Below are positions 25,083-32,033 of a stretch of DNA of 34,293 nt, in pieces. This DNA comes from CAZDDA01 sp964568045 (GTDB lineage: Bacteria > Bipolaricaulota > Bipolaricaulia > UBA7950 > UBA9294), in contig CAZMOL010000006.1 of the NCBI GenBank assembly GCA_964568045.1, positions 1 through 34,293 of the forward strand, given 5' to 3'. Below the pieces are notes generated by a model. That model had not been told where the DNA came from, ran no database searches, and was given only the letters and a program-made list of their open reading frames with translations. The translations under genes and the position numbers were made by a program. Positions within the stretch are counted from its first letter, which is position 1, and each line of letters opens with the position of its first letter.

Positions 25083-26251
25083 CCGTGGTCCTTGTCACCC
25101 AGGGAGATGGGCATCCGTTCCCCAATGTGAGCATCGATCCACGCAATCGCTGCCTCAATCGGGTCTTCGGCCTCCGCCAACTCAATATCTGGAACAAGTC
25201 CCACTCCCTGCACAACGTGTCCCAGTGGAGTGACGTATTCCCCAGTGGTCAGCTTGAGTGCAGAGCCATCGGAAAACTCTATCATGCGCTGGATGACTCC
25301 CTTACCGAAGGTACGCTCACCGATCAGTATTCCCATCTCGTGATCACGAATCGCGCCGGCTGCTATTTCCGCTGCGCTTGCCGTTCCGCCATTAACAAGC
25401 ACCACAAGCGGCAGGTTGGGAATCCTATTGCCAAGGGCGGGATAGGTTTGCTCCCCAGCGACCCTCCCCTTGGTGATGACGATCATACCATCGTCTACAA
25501 ACCGCCTCGAGACATCGATTGCCGCGTTTAGCAGTCCGCCGGGGTTGTTGCGCAAATCAAGGATTACTCCGTCTGAGATTTCCAGATCGCCACCGAGGAG
25601 AATCTGGTCTAGCTCGTGGGTCACATCGCTGTCGAAGCGCGAGATGCGGATGTAGAGAATACGCTCCTCCGCCAGCAGTTCGGTAGTAACCGCCTCAACA
25701 CTGATTGTGTCGCGCACGATCGACACCTCCTCCTCGCTCCCGTCCCTGTGACGGAGGAGCAGGACAACGGCCGTACCCACCTCTCCACGGATCTTCAACG
25801 ATGCCTCGGTGAGGGTGATCCCGTCAGTGGAGTCGCCGTCGATGGCGAGAATCTGGTCTCCTATTTGCACTCCAGCCTGCTCTGCCGGTGTCCCCATGAG
25901 GGGAGCAATTACGGTCAGAACGGTGTCTTTGATCGTGATCTCTATTCCAACACCACTGAACTCACCCTCCAGGCTCTCCTCCCAACGCTCGTGGTCACCT
26001 GGATCGAGAAACTCGCTGTATGGATCGTCGAGCTGCTTGACCAATCCCTTCATCGCGCCGTACAGAAGCGTTCGATCCTCAATTCGCTCCGGCCAGTAAA
26101 AATACCTATCGATGTATTGATACAGCTGCTCCAGAGGTGAGAAGAGATCTGTGGCCGTTTGTCTTGACCCACTGACCCCGAAGACCACCACAAGAAGGAG
26201 CACTGGAATCCAGATCAGCCAACTCTTTTGCTTAACCCATTGCTTCTTCAA
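25079..26251 (-). CDS. ctpA: Carboxy-terminal processing protease, S41 family, with PDZ domain
   Basis: 390 aa from TTG 26251; GGAGCGTG lies upstream and no other in-frame start precedes the signal anchor. Residues 10-29 form an uncleaved or cleavable hydrophobic anchor. A PDZ domain covers about 95-175 (SGVGIEI, GTPAEQAGVQIGDQILAIDG). The protease core has ILDLRNNPGGLL, the nucleophile Ser292 in NGGTASAAEI and the general base Lys317 in GERTFGKGVIQ. It acts in the periplasm, trimming envelope proteins at their C-termini or regulating cell-wall hydrolases. Its stop overlaps gpsA, and it lies 59 bp after ahcY. Confidence 0.95.
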   Translation of the reverse strand: MKKQWVKQKSWLIWIPVLLLVVVFGVSGSRQTATDLFSPLEQLYQYIDRYFYWPERIEDRTLLYGAMKGLVKQLDDPYSEFLDPGDHERWEESLEGEFSGVGIEITIKDTVLTVIAPLMGTPAEQAGVQIGDQILAIDGDSTDGITLTEASLKIRGEVGTAVVLLLRHRDGSEEEVSIVRDTISVEAVTTELLAEERILYIRISRFDSDVTHELDQILLGGDLEISDGVILDLRNNPGGLLNAAIDVSRRFVDDGMIVITKGRVAGEQTYPALGNRIPNLPLVVLVNGGTASAAEIAAGAIRDHEMGILIGERTFGKGVIQRMIEFSDGSALKLTTGEYVTPLGHVVQGVGLVPDIELAEAEDPIEAAIAWIDAHIGERMPISLGDKDHG

Positions 26252-26310
26252 CAGTCACGCTCCACACAGATGAGATTCTACCCCGCCTAGCCAAGCAAAC
26301 AAAGAGCTAA

Positions 26311-27540
26311 TCAGGACTCTGTCAGACCGAGGTACTCTCTTTGGGCATCGGTCAGAGAGTCGATATGAATGCCAAGTGCCTCCAGTTTCATTCTGGCAAC
26401 CTGTTGGTCGATGTGTGTAGGTACAGGATAGAGGCGTGGCGCCAGCGGAGCGCTCTCCACAACGTGACGGAGTGTCATTGCCTGGAGAGCAAACGAGATG
26501 TCCATAATCTCCACGGGATGGCCATCACCGAGTACCAGATTGACCAGCCGCCCATCGCCCATCAGGTAGAGACGCCGTCCATCCGACATGGTATATTCGC
26601 TGATCCCGCTACGCGCTTCTCTTTTGGAAGCGGCGAGCTTTTCCAAGGCAACCTTGTCGATTTCGACATCAAAGTGACCGGCATTGGCCAGCAAGAGGCC
26701 ATCTTTTGCGTTTTCAAACGCCAGGTCGGTGACGACGCCGCAACAGCCGCTAGCGGTAATGAGAAAATCAGCATTGCGGATTGCCTCGACAACCGAGGCA
26801 ACGGAGTACCCATCCATGACTGCCTCCACCGCCCGCACTGGATCGACTTCGGCCACGATCACCCGTCCACCCAACCCAGTCGCGCGCAGAGCGATCCCAC
26901 GGCCACACCAGCCGTATCCGACAACTAGGACAGTCTTGCCTGCTACAAGGAGGTTCGTTGAGCGCAAAATGGCATCCCAAACCGATTGGCCGGTTCCGTA
27001 TCGATTATCAAACAAGTATTTCATCTTGGCATCGTTCACCGCAAACATCGGAAAGCGAAGCCGCTTTTCACGATCGAGGATCCGCAGGCGGTGGACACCG
27101 GTTGTCGTCTCTTCGCACCCTGCTAGAATCTCTCCCTCCACTTCCCCATGCAGGAGCTTGACGAGATCGCCACCGTCATCGAGGATGAGGTCCGGTGCCC
27201 CGGCGAGTACCTTCCGCAGGTGACCGAAGTACTCCACTTCACTCACTCCGTGTCGGGCATGAACACAGATGTCCTTCTCTTCAGCAAGGGCGCTGGCGAT
27301 GTCGTCCTGTGTGGAGAGCGGGTTGCTCCCCGTAACAAACACCTGTGCCCCTCCATCGCGGAGAAGAATCGCCAGACACGCGGTCTTTGCCTCAAGGTGA
27401 ATGCTCATTCCAATGCGGTGTCCAGCAAAGGGCCTACTCTCAACGAATACCTCGCGCAACTGGTTGAGCAAGTCCATCCGCGAGGCGGCCCACTCTATCT
27501 TCGCTTTTCCCTGTTCAATCATCTCACAGGCCTCATTCAT
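26311..27540 (-). CDS. ahcY: Adenosylhomocysteinase (S-adenosyl-L-homocysteine hydrolase)
   Basis: 409 aa; AAGGAGGGC precedes ATG 27540. It splits S-adenosylhomocysteine into adenosine and homocysteine, relieving inhibition of methyltransferases. Visible motifs: GMSIHLEAKTA (44-54), SNPLSTQDDIASALA, EETTTGVHRL, NDAKMKYLFDNRYGTGQS (169-186) and the NAD site VVGYGWCGRGIALRA (207-221), ANAGHFD, and PTHIDQQVA. Length and the lack of the long insert and KPDHYRY tail fit the shorter prokaryotic form. It heads the minus-strand group that runs to 20386, and no methionine-cycle gene adjoins it. Confidence 0.96.
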   Translation of the reverse strand: MNEACEMIEQGKAKIEWAASRMDLLNQLREVFVESRPFAGHRIGMSIHLEAKTACLAILLRDGGAQVFVTGSNPLSTQDDIASALAEEKDICVHARHGVSEVEYFGHLRKVLAGAPDLILDDGGDLVKLLHGEVEGEILAGCEETTTGVHRLRILDREKRLRFPMFAVNDAKMKYLFDNRYGTGQSVWDAILRSTNLLVAGKTVLVVGYGWCGRGIALRATGLGGRVIVAEVDPVRAVEAVMDGYSVASVVEAIRNADFLITASGCCGVVTDLAFENAKDGLLLANAGHFDVEIDKVALEKLAASKREARSGISEYTMSDGRRLYLMGDGRLVNLVLGDGHPVEIMDISFALQAMTLRHVVESAPLAPRLYPVPTHIDQQVARMKLEALGIHIDSLTDAQREYLGLTES

Positions 27541-27578
27541 CAGCGCCCTCCTTACATCAAACGGGGTAGATACCTATC

Positions 27579-27607
27579 AGTATCGGGGGTACTGCGATGC
27601 CTTTCAA
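27579..27607 (-). promoter_or_regulatory. Candidate sigma-70 promoter for ahcY operon
   Basis: Minus-strand -35 TTGAAA (27602-27607, 5/6), a 17-bp spacer and -10 GATACT (27579-27584, 4/6) give a start near 27572 and a leader of about 30 nt before ahcY. A small dyad GATAC-CTATCA-GTATC (27569-27584) overlaps the -10. Confidence 0.5.
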
Positions 27608-27848
27608 CGAAATGACGGCAACCATGCGAAGCAGCAGCGACAACCGCAACCCAAAGGACGGGGCATTGAGACTCTCGCAAAGGCCGTTCTCCCCGTATCA
27701 GCTGTGATGATGAAGGTCTCCCCGAGCCTTTGACCCCTCAGTGACGAGAATATTCAGATAACCGACTGATTTACGCTAGGATGTCCTGCAAAAACCACGT
27801 TGATATCTCTTGGCTCCTCTTCAAGCCAACCGCTTTTTGCCACGGAGT
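27608..27848. other. Intergenic stretch without a gene
   Basis: The 241 bp between the ahcY promoter and the stop of the regulator gene show no supported coding region. They contain a 6-bp inverted repeat (TTGGCT / AGCCAA, 27810-27829, 8-nt loop) close behind the regulator stop, with no U-run, and on the minus strand an ACGGGG...CCCCGT pairing. I could not match either to a known riboswitch or a convincing terminator. Confidence 0.5.
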
Positions 27849-28496
27849 CTATTCAGCATTCGTTCCTTGCCCAGATTCTGCTCCCTGCACAGCGCGAACA
27901 GACTTCTTTCTCATACCAACAGGCAGACCTGAATACTTCAATGTTTGCACCCAAAGGATCCTTGCTGTCCCCTGTTCATCTGTCTCGTATCCATGGGGTA
28001 CCGTTGCCAAGAAGTGATAACTGTCTCCAGGGCCAAGTTCATAGCTTTCCTCTCCTACCTTAAGCGTCAAACGTCCTTCCAAGACAAAGCCAAATTCCTC
28101 CCCTTTATGAACAACAGGAGGATAGTGATAGCTTGGTGGAATCTCGCCGATGAGTATCTCAAACAAGCGTTCGGGGAACTGTCCACTCAAGAATTGATAC
28201 TTGATGCTGGCAGATGACATCTGAATATAAGGTCTATCGGTCGCCTTGACGATTTCGGGTGATTCTGCCAGAAGAGAGGGATCGATTTCAGAATCTGCAT
28301 ACTTCGAGAACAAATCAGAGAGAGAAACCCCTAACGCTTCACAGATCGCATCAAGAGAAGTAATGGTAAGTGAGGACAGCCCTCGTTCCACCTGGGAAAG
28401 GAAGCTTACTGACAAATTGCAGCGCTGCGAAAGATCCCTCAGCGTCCATTTCCGGCTCGTCCGAAGTGACCGGATAAACTGCCCCACATCGATCAT
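27849..28496 (-). CDS. XRE-family regulator with C-terminal cupin domain
   Basis: 215 aa. Residues about 6-60 form an XRE-type helix-turn-helix (RSLRTSRKWTLRDLSQRC, SVSFLSQVERG, TSLDAICEALGVSL). About 120-190 form a single-domain cupin (HKGEEFGFVLEGRLTLKVG, ELGPGDSYHF, VPHGYE) of the type that binds small acids or amino acids. Such regulators commonly control adjacent catabolic genes. It is divergent from the epimerase/dehydrogenase genes, with 260 bp between. No ribosome site is visible, and the predicted transcription start coincides with the ATG, so the mRNA is probably leaderless. The likely inducer is a hydroxyproline or proline isomer, by inference. Confidence 0.92.
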   Translation of the reverse strand: MIDVGQFIRSLRTSRKWTLRDLSQRCNLSVSFLSQVERGLSSLTITSLDAICEALGVSLSDLFSKYADSEIDPSLLAESPEIVKATDRPYIQMSSASIKYQFLSGQFPERLFEILIGEIPPSYHYPPVVHKGEEFGFVLEGRLTLKVGEESYELGPGDSYHFLATVPHGYETDEQGTARILWVQTLKYSGLPVGMRKKSVRAVQGAESGQGTNAE

Positions 28497-28503
28497 ATAC
28501 TAA

Positions 28504-28532
28504 ATAATAGTGTGAAGAGAATGGACTATCAA
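28504..28532 (-). promoter_or_regulatory. Promoter of the XRE/cupin regulator gene
   Basis: Minus-strand -35 TTGATA (28527-28532, 5/6), a 17-bp spacer and -10 TATTAT (28504-28509, 5/6). The expected start is about 28497, one base before the ATG at 28496, which implies a leaderless message. Confidence 0.65.
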
Positions 28533-28657
28533 GCGCAAGCACGCACTAGACATGCAGCAGCCACCCGGTTTGCTTGGCAGTTCATCATCGGGATACCGAC
28601 CAAGCGCTCCCGCTATCTGCGAGCGGTTTCCAGTCTGGCTGTAAGATTCAGTTCCAC

Positions 28658-28686
28658 TTGACAATGCTCCTTGCTTTCACTAATGT
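28658..28686 (+). promoter_or_regulatory. Candidate promoter of the hydroxyproline gene cluster
   Basis: A perfect -35 TTGACA (28658-28663) is followed after 17 bp by TAATGT (28681-28686, 3/6). The weak -10 fits a regulated promoter. Predicted start is about 28693, at the left edge of the 12-bp inverted repeat. Confidence 0.5.
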
Positions 28687-28694
28687 GTGGGGCC

Positions 28695-28724
28695 TGTGTA
28701 TGCAAGTAACATCTTGCATACACA
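28695..28724. promoter_or_regulatory. Perfect 12-bp inverted repeat, candidate operator
   Basis: TGTGTATGCAAG (28695-28706), spacer TAACAT, CTTGCATACACA (28713-28724). The arms are perfectly complementary. It lies just downstream of the candidate promoter and 32 bp before the epimerase ATG, the position of a repressor site. The adjacent XRE/cupin protein is the natural candidate to bind it. As RNA it could also form a hairpin, but no U-run follows. Confidence 0.75.
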
Positions 28725-28756
28725 ACTAGACAACTCGAAGATGAAAGGGATAAGCA

Positions 28757-29770
28757 ATGCGGTTTCAACGCATGATTACCACCATCGATACCCACACAGA
28801 GGGTGAACCCACCCGTACGGTCATCGGTGGTTTGCCCCACATCCCCGGCAAGACGATGGCCGAAAAGATGCTGTACTTAAAGAAAAACATGGATTCTTTA
28901 AGAACTATGCTAGTGTATGAACCTAGAGGAAATGAGGTGATGTCAGGCGCCATTCTCGCCTCGCCTTGCCGTCCTGATGCCGACATTGGGGTGATCTATA
29001 TTGAGGTTGGTGGGTATCTCCCAATGTGTGGGCACGATACGATCGGTTGCTGCACGGCAATGATCGAAGCAGGCATTGTCCCGGTTGAGGAGCCTGTGAC
29101 CACAATTAGGCTGGACACTCCAGCCGGTTTGGTCACGGCTAGGGTAATAGTCGAAGGCCTATCTGCAAAAGGCGTCACTTTTAGAAACATTCCGTCATTC
29201 TTATACCAAAGGGACGTTGAGGTCGAGGTACCTGGCTTTGGCCAGGTCATCTTGGACATCGCGTATGGTGGAAACTTCTACGCCCTTGTCGAGGCAAGTA
29301 AGTTGGAACTAGAAATTGTTCCAGAACGTGCTGGCGACCTTGTCAGAGCTGGAATTGCCATTCGCAAGGCGGTAAATTCTCAGGTTCGTGTTCAGCACCC
29401 TGAAAAACCATTCATTGAGGGGCTGACCCACGTGGAGTTCTACGGTCCGCCCACCCATCCCGAGGCGCACGCAAAGAATGCGGTCGTCATTCCGCCGGGG
29501 TCCATCGATCGATCACCGTGCGGAACGGGCACTTCCGCGAAGGTCGCCACGTTGTATGTTAAAGGAGCACTGAAACTGGGGGAGGAGTTTGTCCATGAAA
29601 GCATTCTCGGAACCCTCTTCAAAGCGCAGATCGTCGAAGAGACTATGGTAGGGGATTTGCTGGCAGTGGTTCCTGAGGTTACGGGACGAGCTTATGTGAC
29701 GGGAATCAATCAGTTCGTCGTAGATCCCGAAGACCCGCTCAAGGAGGGATTCCTCCTTGGGATGGGGTAA
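28757..29770 (+). CDS. Proline racemase / 4-hydroxyproline 2-epimerase
   Basis: 337 aa; AAAGGGA precedes ATG 28757. This cofactor-independent two-base enzyme inverts the alpha carbon of proline or hydroxyproline. Both catalytic cysteines are present: Cys91 in MCGHDTIG and Cys255 in DRSPCGTGTSA, which excludes the Thr-containing trans-3-hydroxyproline dehydratase. Family start DTHTEGEPTR (11-20), EPRGNEVMSG and ESILGTLFKAQIVEET are also clear. Length and these motifs resemble clostridial proline racemase more than the shorter (about 310 aa) Pseudomonas epimerases. The downstream DapA-like lyase, needed only for the hydroxylated compound, argues for 4-hydroxyproline in vivo. It is the first gene of the cluster. 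Confidence 0.92.
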   Translation: MRFQRMITTIDTHTEGEPTRTVIGGLPHIPGKTMAEKMLYLKKNMDSLRTMLVYEPRGNEVMSGAILASPCRPDADIGVIYIEVGGYLPMCGHDTIGCCTAMIEAGIVPVEEPVTTIRLDTPAGLVTARVIVEGLSAKGVTFRNIPSFLYQRDVEVEVPGFGQVILDIAYGGNFYALVEASKLELEIVPERAGDLVRAGIAIRKAVNSQVRVQHPEKPFIEGLTHVEFYGPPTHPEAHAKNAVVIPPGSIDRSPCGTGTSAKVATLYVKGALKLGEEFVHESILGTLFKAQIVEETMVGDLLAVVPEVTGRAYVTGINQFVVDPEDPLKEGFLLGMG

Positions 29771-29808
29771 GTACAAACCTACCTCTAGTGTTACGGAGAG
29801 CATTGACG

Positions 29809-30123
29809 ATGCGTATCGCACATCACCCAATTCTCGGGGATCCGCCGGATTCTAACGAGGTAAAAATCCAGGTGGACGGAAAAGAAATAACGGCCCTTGC
29901 TGGGGAGCCGATTGCCGCAGCATTGGCCGCGGCCGGCATCCGTGTACACCGATACACGGCAGAGAGATCTGAACCGCGTGGAATCTTTTGCGCCATTGGA
30001 CAGTGCACGGACTGTGTGATGACAGTGAATGGAGTTCCCAACGTTCGAACGTGCATCACCCCAGTTGTCGCCGGTATGGTCGTAGAGACCCAACACGGTG
30101 CCGGCCAGGAGAGGGACCCTTGA
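29809..30123 (+). CDS. [2Fe-2S] subunit of D-(hydroxy)proline dehydrogenase
   Basis: 104 aa from ATG 29809, with ACGGAGAG upstream; a GTG at 29788 is the alternative. It has a plant-ferredoxin-like fold with VKIQVDGKEITALAGEPIAA, then a C-x4-C-x2-C...C set (Cys61, 66, 69, 82: CAIGQCTDC), as in HcnA-type small subunits and the N-terminal part of sarcosine oxidase alpha. It should carry electrons between the two flavoproteins of the complex. Its stop overlaps the TTG start of the next gene by 4 bp. Confidence 0.87.
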   Translation: MRIAHHPILGDPPDSNEVKIQVDGKEITALAGEPIAAALAAAGIRVHRYTAERSEPRGIFCAIGQCTDCVMTVNGVPNVRTCITPVVAGMVVETQHGAGQERDP

Positions 30124-31268
30124 GAAAGGTGGATCTGGCCATTGTGGGAGCTGGACCTGCCGGGCTTACTGCTGCCATCGAGGGCGCCAAACGAGGCTGT
30201 AGCACTGTAGTGGTGGACCGCAATCCAAAGCCAGGTGGACAGTTGATCAAACAGATCCACAAATTCTTTGGATCCCGGGAGCACCGGGCCGGAACTCGCG
30301 GAGTGGATATCGCCCAGGATCTCTTTCGCGAAGCGCAGGATCTCGGTGTCACATTAATGCTAGGATGGGAGGTCTACGACATCCAACCAGGCTGGCTGGA
30401 AGTCGTTCAGACTTTGTTTGAGGAATCGACGAGGGACCAGCCCAAGGTGGCTTTCCGCGTCGCAACGAATGCGGAGTCGATTGCGGCAAAGAAGATCGTT
30501 TTGGCCACAGGTGCCGAGGAGAACGCAATCCATTTTGATGGCTGGACCCTTCCCGGCGTGATGGGAGCCGGGGCGGCTCAAACGATGATCAACGTATGGC
30601 GCGTGCTCCCTGGCAACCGTGTTCTCATGGTGGGCTCGGGAAATGTTGGCCTAATCGTCACCTACCAGCTCCTCCAGGCCGGAGCGGATGTAGTGGCCAT
30701 CTTAGATGCCGCGCCAAAGATCGGAGGATACGGGGTGCACGCGGCCAAAGTTCGCCGCGCCGGCGTGGCCATCCTGACCGCACACACCATCGTACGCGCC
30801 TTGGGAGACACACGAGTGACCGGTGCTATCGTGGCAAAGGTGGACAACACGTGGAGACCGGTCCCTGGTAGTGAGAAGAGGCTCGATGTCGATACGATCT
30901 GTGTGGCAATAGGGCTTCGCCCAAACACCCGTCTCGCCTCACTGGCTGGTTGCCAACTCACAAACTCATCCGTGTTGGGCGGCTGGGTTCCCATTCACAA
31001 CGGTCAATTGGAGACTACTGTCCCTGGAATCTATGTGGCGGGCGATGTCTCCGGTATTGAAGAGGCAAGCACAGCATTAGAGGAAGGTAAGCTGACGGGG
31101 ATTGCTGCGGCTTCCGCAATGGGCAAAACACGTGTTCGCGACCAAGAGGAACTTCAAGCAATTGCCGATCGGCTGTGCAGCCTAAGAGGGGGCCCATTCT
31201 GTCAGCCGATACAGGATGCCAAACAGGAGCTTGTGGACCTGGGGGAGGCAGTATGTCCAAAGAGGTAG
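30120..31268 (+). CDS. FAD/NAD(P)-binding subunit of D-(hydroxy)proline dehydrogenase (HcnB-like)
   Basis: 382 aa from TTG 30120, chosen because AGGAGAGGG precedes it and the start MRKVDLAIVG directly opens the Rossmann fold. The first dinucleotide motif is GAGPAGLTAA (10-19), the second VGSGNVG (171-177), and the third GIYVAGDVSGIEEASTALEEG near residue 325, the pattern of class II pyridine nucleotide-disulphide-type reductases without a redox-active CxxC. HcnB and sarcosine oxidase alpha relatives often carry a C-terminal BFD [2Fe-2S] domain; here that part is a separate gene (31761). It overlaps the ferredoxin gene by 16 bp. Confidence 0.88.
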   Translation: MRKVDLAIVGAGPAGLTAAIEGAKRGCSTVVVDRNPKPGGQLIKQIHKFFGSREHRAGTRGVDIAQDLFREAQDLGVTLMLGWEVYDIQPGWLEVVQTLFEESTRDQPKVAFRVATNAESIAAKKIVLATGAEENAIHFDGWTLPGVMGAGAAQTMINVWRVLPGNRVLMVGSGNVGLIVTYQLLQAGADVVAILDAAPKIGGYGVHAAKVRRAGVAILTAHTIVRALGDTRVTGAIVAKVDNTWRPVPGSEKRLDVDTICVAIGLRPNTRLASLAGCQLTNSSVLGGWVPIHNGQLETTVPGIYVAGDVSGIEEASTALEEGKLTGIAAASAMGKTRVRDQEELQAIADRLCSLRGGPFCQPIQDAKQELVDLGEAVCPKR

Positions 31269-31768
31269 CTGCCAATGGGTATGTGTCGCAAGCGGAGCTT
31301 GAACAGTCTCCAGGCTACCCTTCAAAGGAACGAATGCAACAGGGACCGGTCGTCGTCATCGAATGCCCCCAGGAAATCCCCTGTAATCCCTGTGAGGAGG
31401 CCTGTCCTCATCATGCAATTACCGTTGGAACGCCGATCACGAATTGCCCCCAACTCGATGAGAGCAAATGCATCGGATGTGGGCTGTGTATTCCCCGATG
31501 CCCCGGGTTGGCCATCTTTCTGTTTGACTTGACGTATTCTGACGCATTGGCTGCGGTGATGATTCCCCACGAGTACCTTCCGCTTCCAGAGGTGGGACAG
31601 AAGGTGGCCGCGGTGAATCGTGCCGGGAAACCGGTGTGTGAGGGAGAAGTCGTGAAAGCCGTAGCTACAAAAGCCAATGATCGTACCGCTGTCATTACCG
31701 TAGCCGTTCCGAAAGAACACGCCCAAGAGGTTCGTGGGATCGTGCGCCTTGGAGGTCGCCATGGATGA
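31253..31768 (+). CDS. 2x[4Fe-4S] ferredoxin-type subunit
   Basis: 171 aa from ATG 31253 (GGGGGAGGC upstream), starting within the end of the previous gene. Two cluster motifs are visible: Cys44-x2-Cys47-x3-Cys51-Pro with Cys38 as the probable fourth ligand (first motif altered), and the regular CIGCGLCIPRCP (73, 76, 79, 83). A beta-rich C-terminal part of about 80 residues follows, with no cysteine beyond one in KPVCEG. A ferredoxin-type subunit recalls the archaeal (Thermococcales) dye-linked proline dehydrogenase operons and not the HcnABC trimer. It probably passes electrons towards the respiratory chain or ferredoxin pool. It overlaps the BFD gene by 8 bp. Confidence 0.85.
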   Translation: MSKEVAANGYVSQAELEQSPGYPSKERMQQGPVVVIECPQEIPCNPCEEACPHHAITVGTPITNCPQLDESKCIGCGLCIPRCPGLAIFLFDLTYSDALAAVMIPHEYLPLPEVGQKVAAVNRAGKPVCEGEVVKAVATKANDRTAVITVAVPKEHAQEVRGIVRLGGRHG

Positions 31769-32033
31769 TGATGTGATCGTCTGTCGTTGCGAGGAGGTCA
31801 CTGCCGGGCAGATCAAACAGGCTATCCACGAAGGCGCCGTGGATGTAACTGGCGTTAAACGACGAACCAGAGCAGGGATGGGTCTGTGTCAGGGACGCAC
31901 GTGCGAGAAGCTCGTGATGCGTCTTCTGGCAGAGGAGTTGGAAATCGCTGCATCGGCAATAGAACCGGACTCCATTCGCCCACCCATTGTGCCGATGACC
32001 TTCGGCGCCTTAGCGGGGACAACAGATGATTGA
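31761..32033 (+). CDS. BFD-type [2Fe-2S] protein
   Basis: 90 aa from ATG 31761 with GGAGGTC upstream. Cys8 and Cys10 (VCRCEEVT) and Cys43 and Cys48 (LCQGRTC) form the bacterioferritin-associated-ferredoxin (Fer2_BFD) pattern, with the intervening helical AIHEGAVDVTGVKRRTRAG. In related dehydrogenases this domain is fused to the HcnB-type subunit or the DAO-type subunit; here it stands alone. It overlaps the ferredoxin gene by 8 bp and the DAO gene by 8 bp, so these three are tightly coupled. Confidence 0.87.
   Translation: MDDDVIVCRCEEVTAGQIKQAIHEGAVDVTGVKRRTRAGMGLCQGRTCEKLVMRLLAEELEIAASAIEPDSIRPPIVPMTFGALAGTTDD

Noticed and set aside
27541..27848. Possible SAH or SAM riboswitch before ahcY
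   Set aside because: I could not find the conserved core of the known SAH or SAM classes, and a promoter close to the gene leaves a leader of only about 30 nt.
28595..28640. Hairpin CCGCT-ATCTGCG-AGCGG in the divergent region
   Set aside because: It has only five base pairs and does not align with either promoter, so I do not call it an operator.
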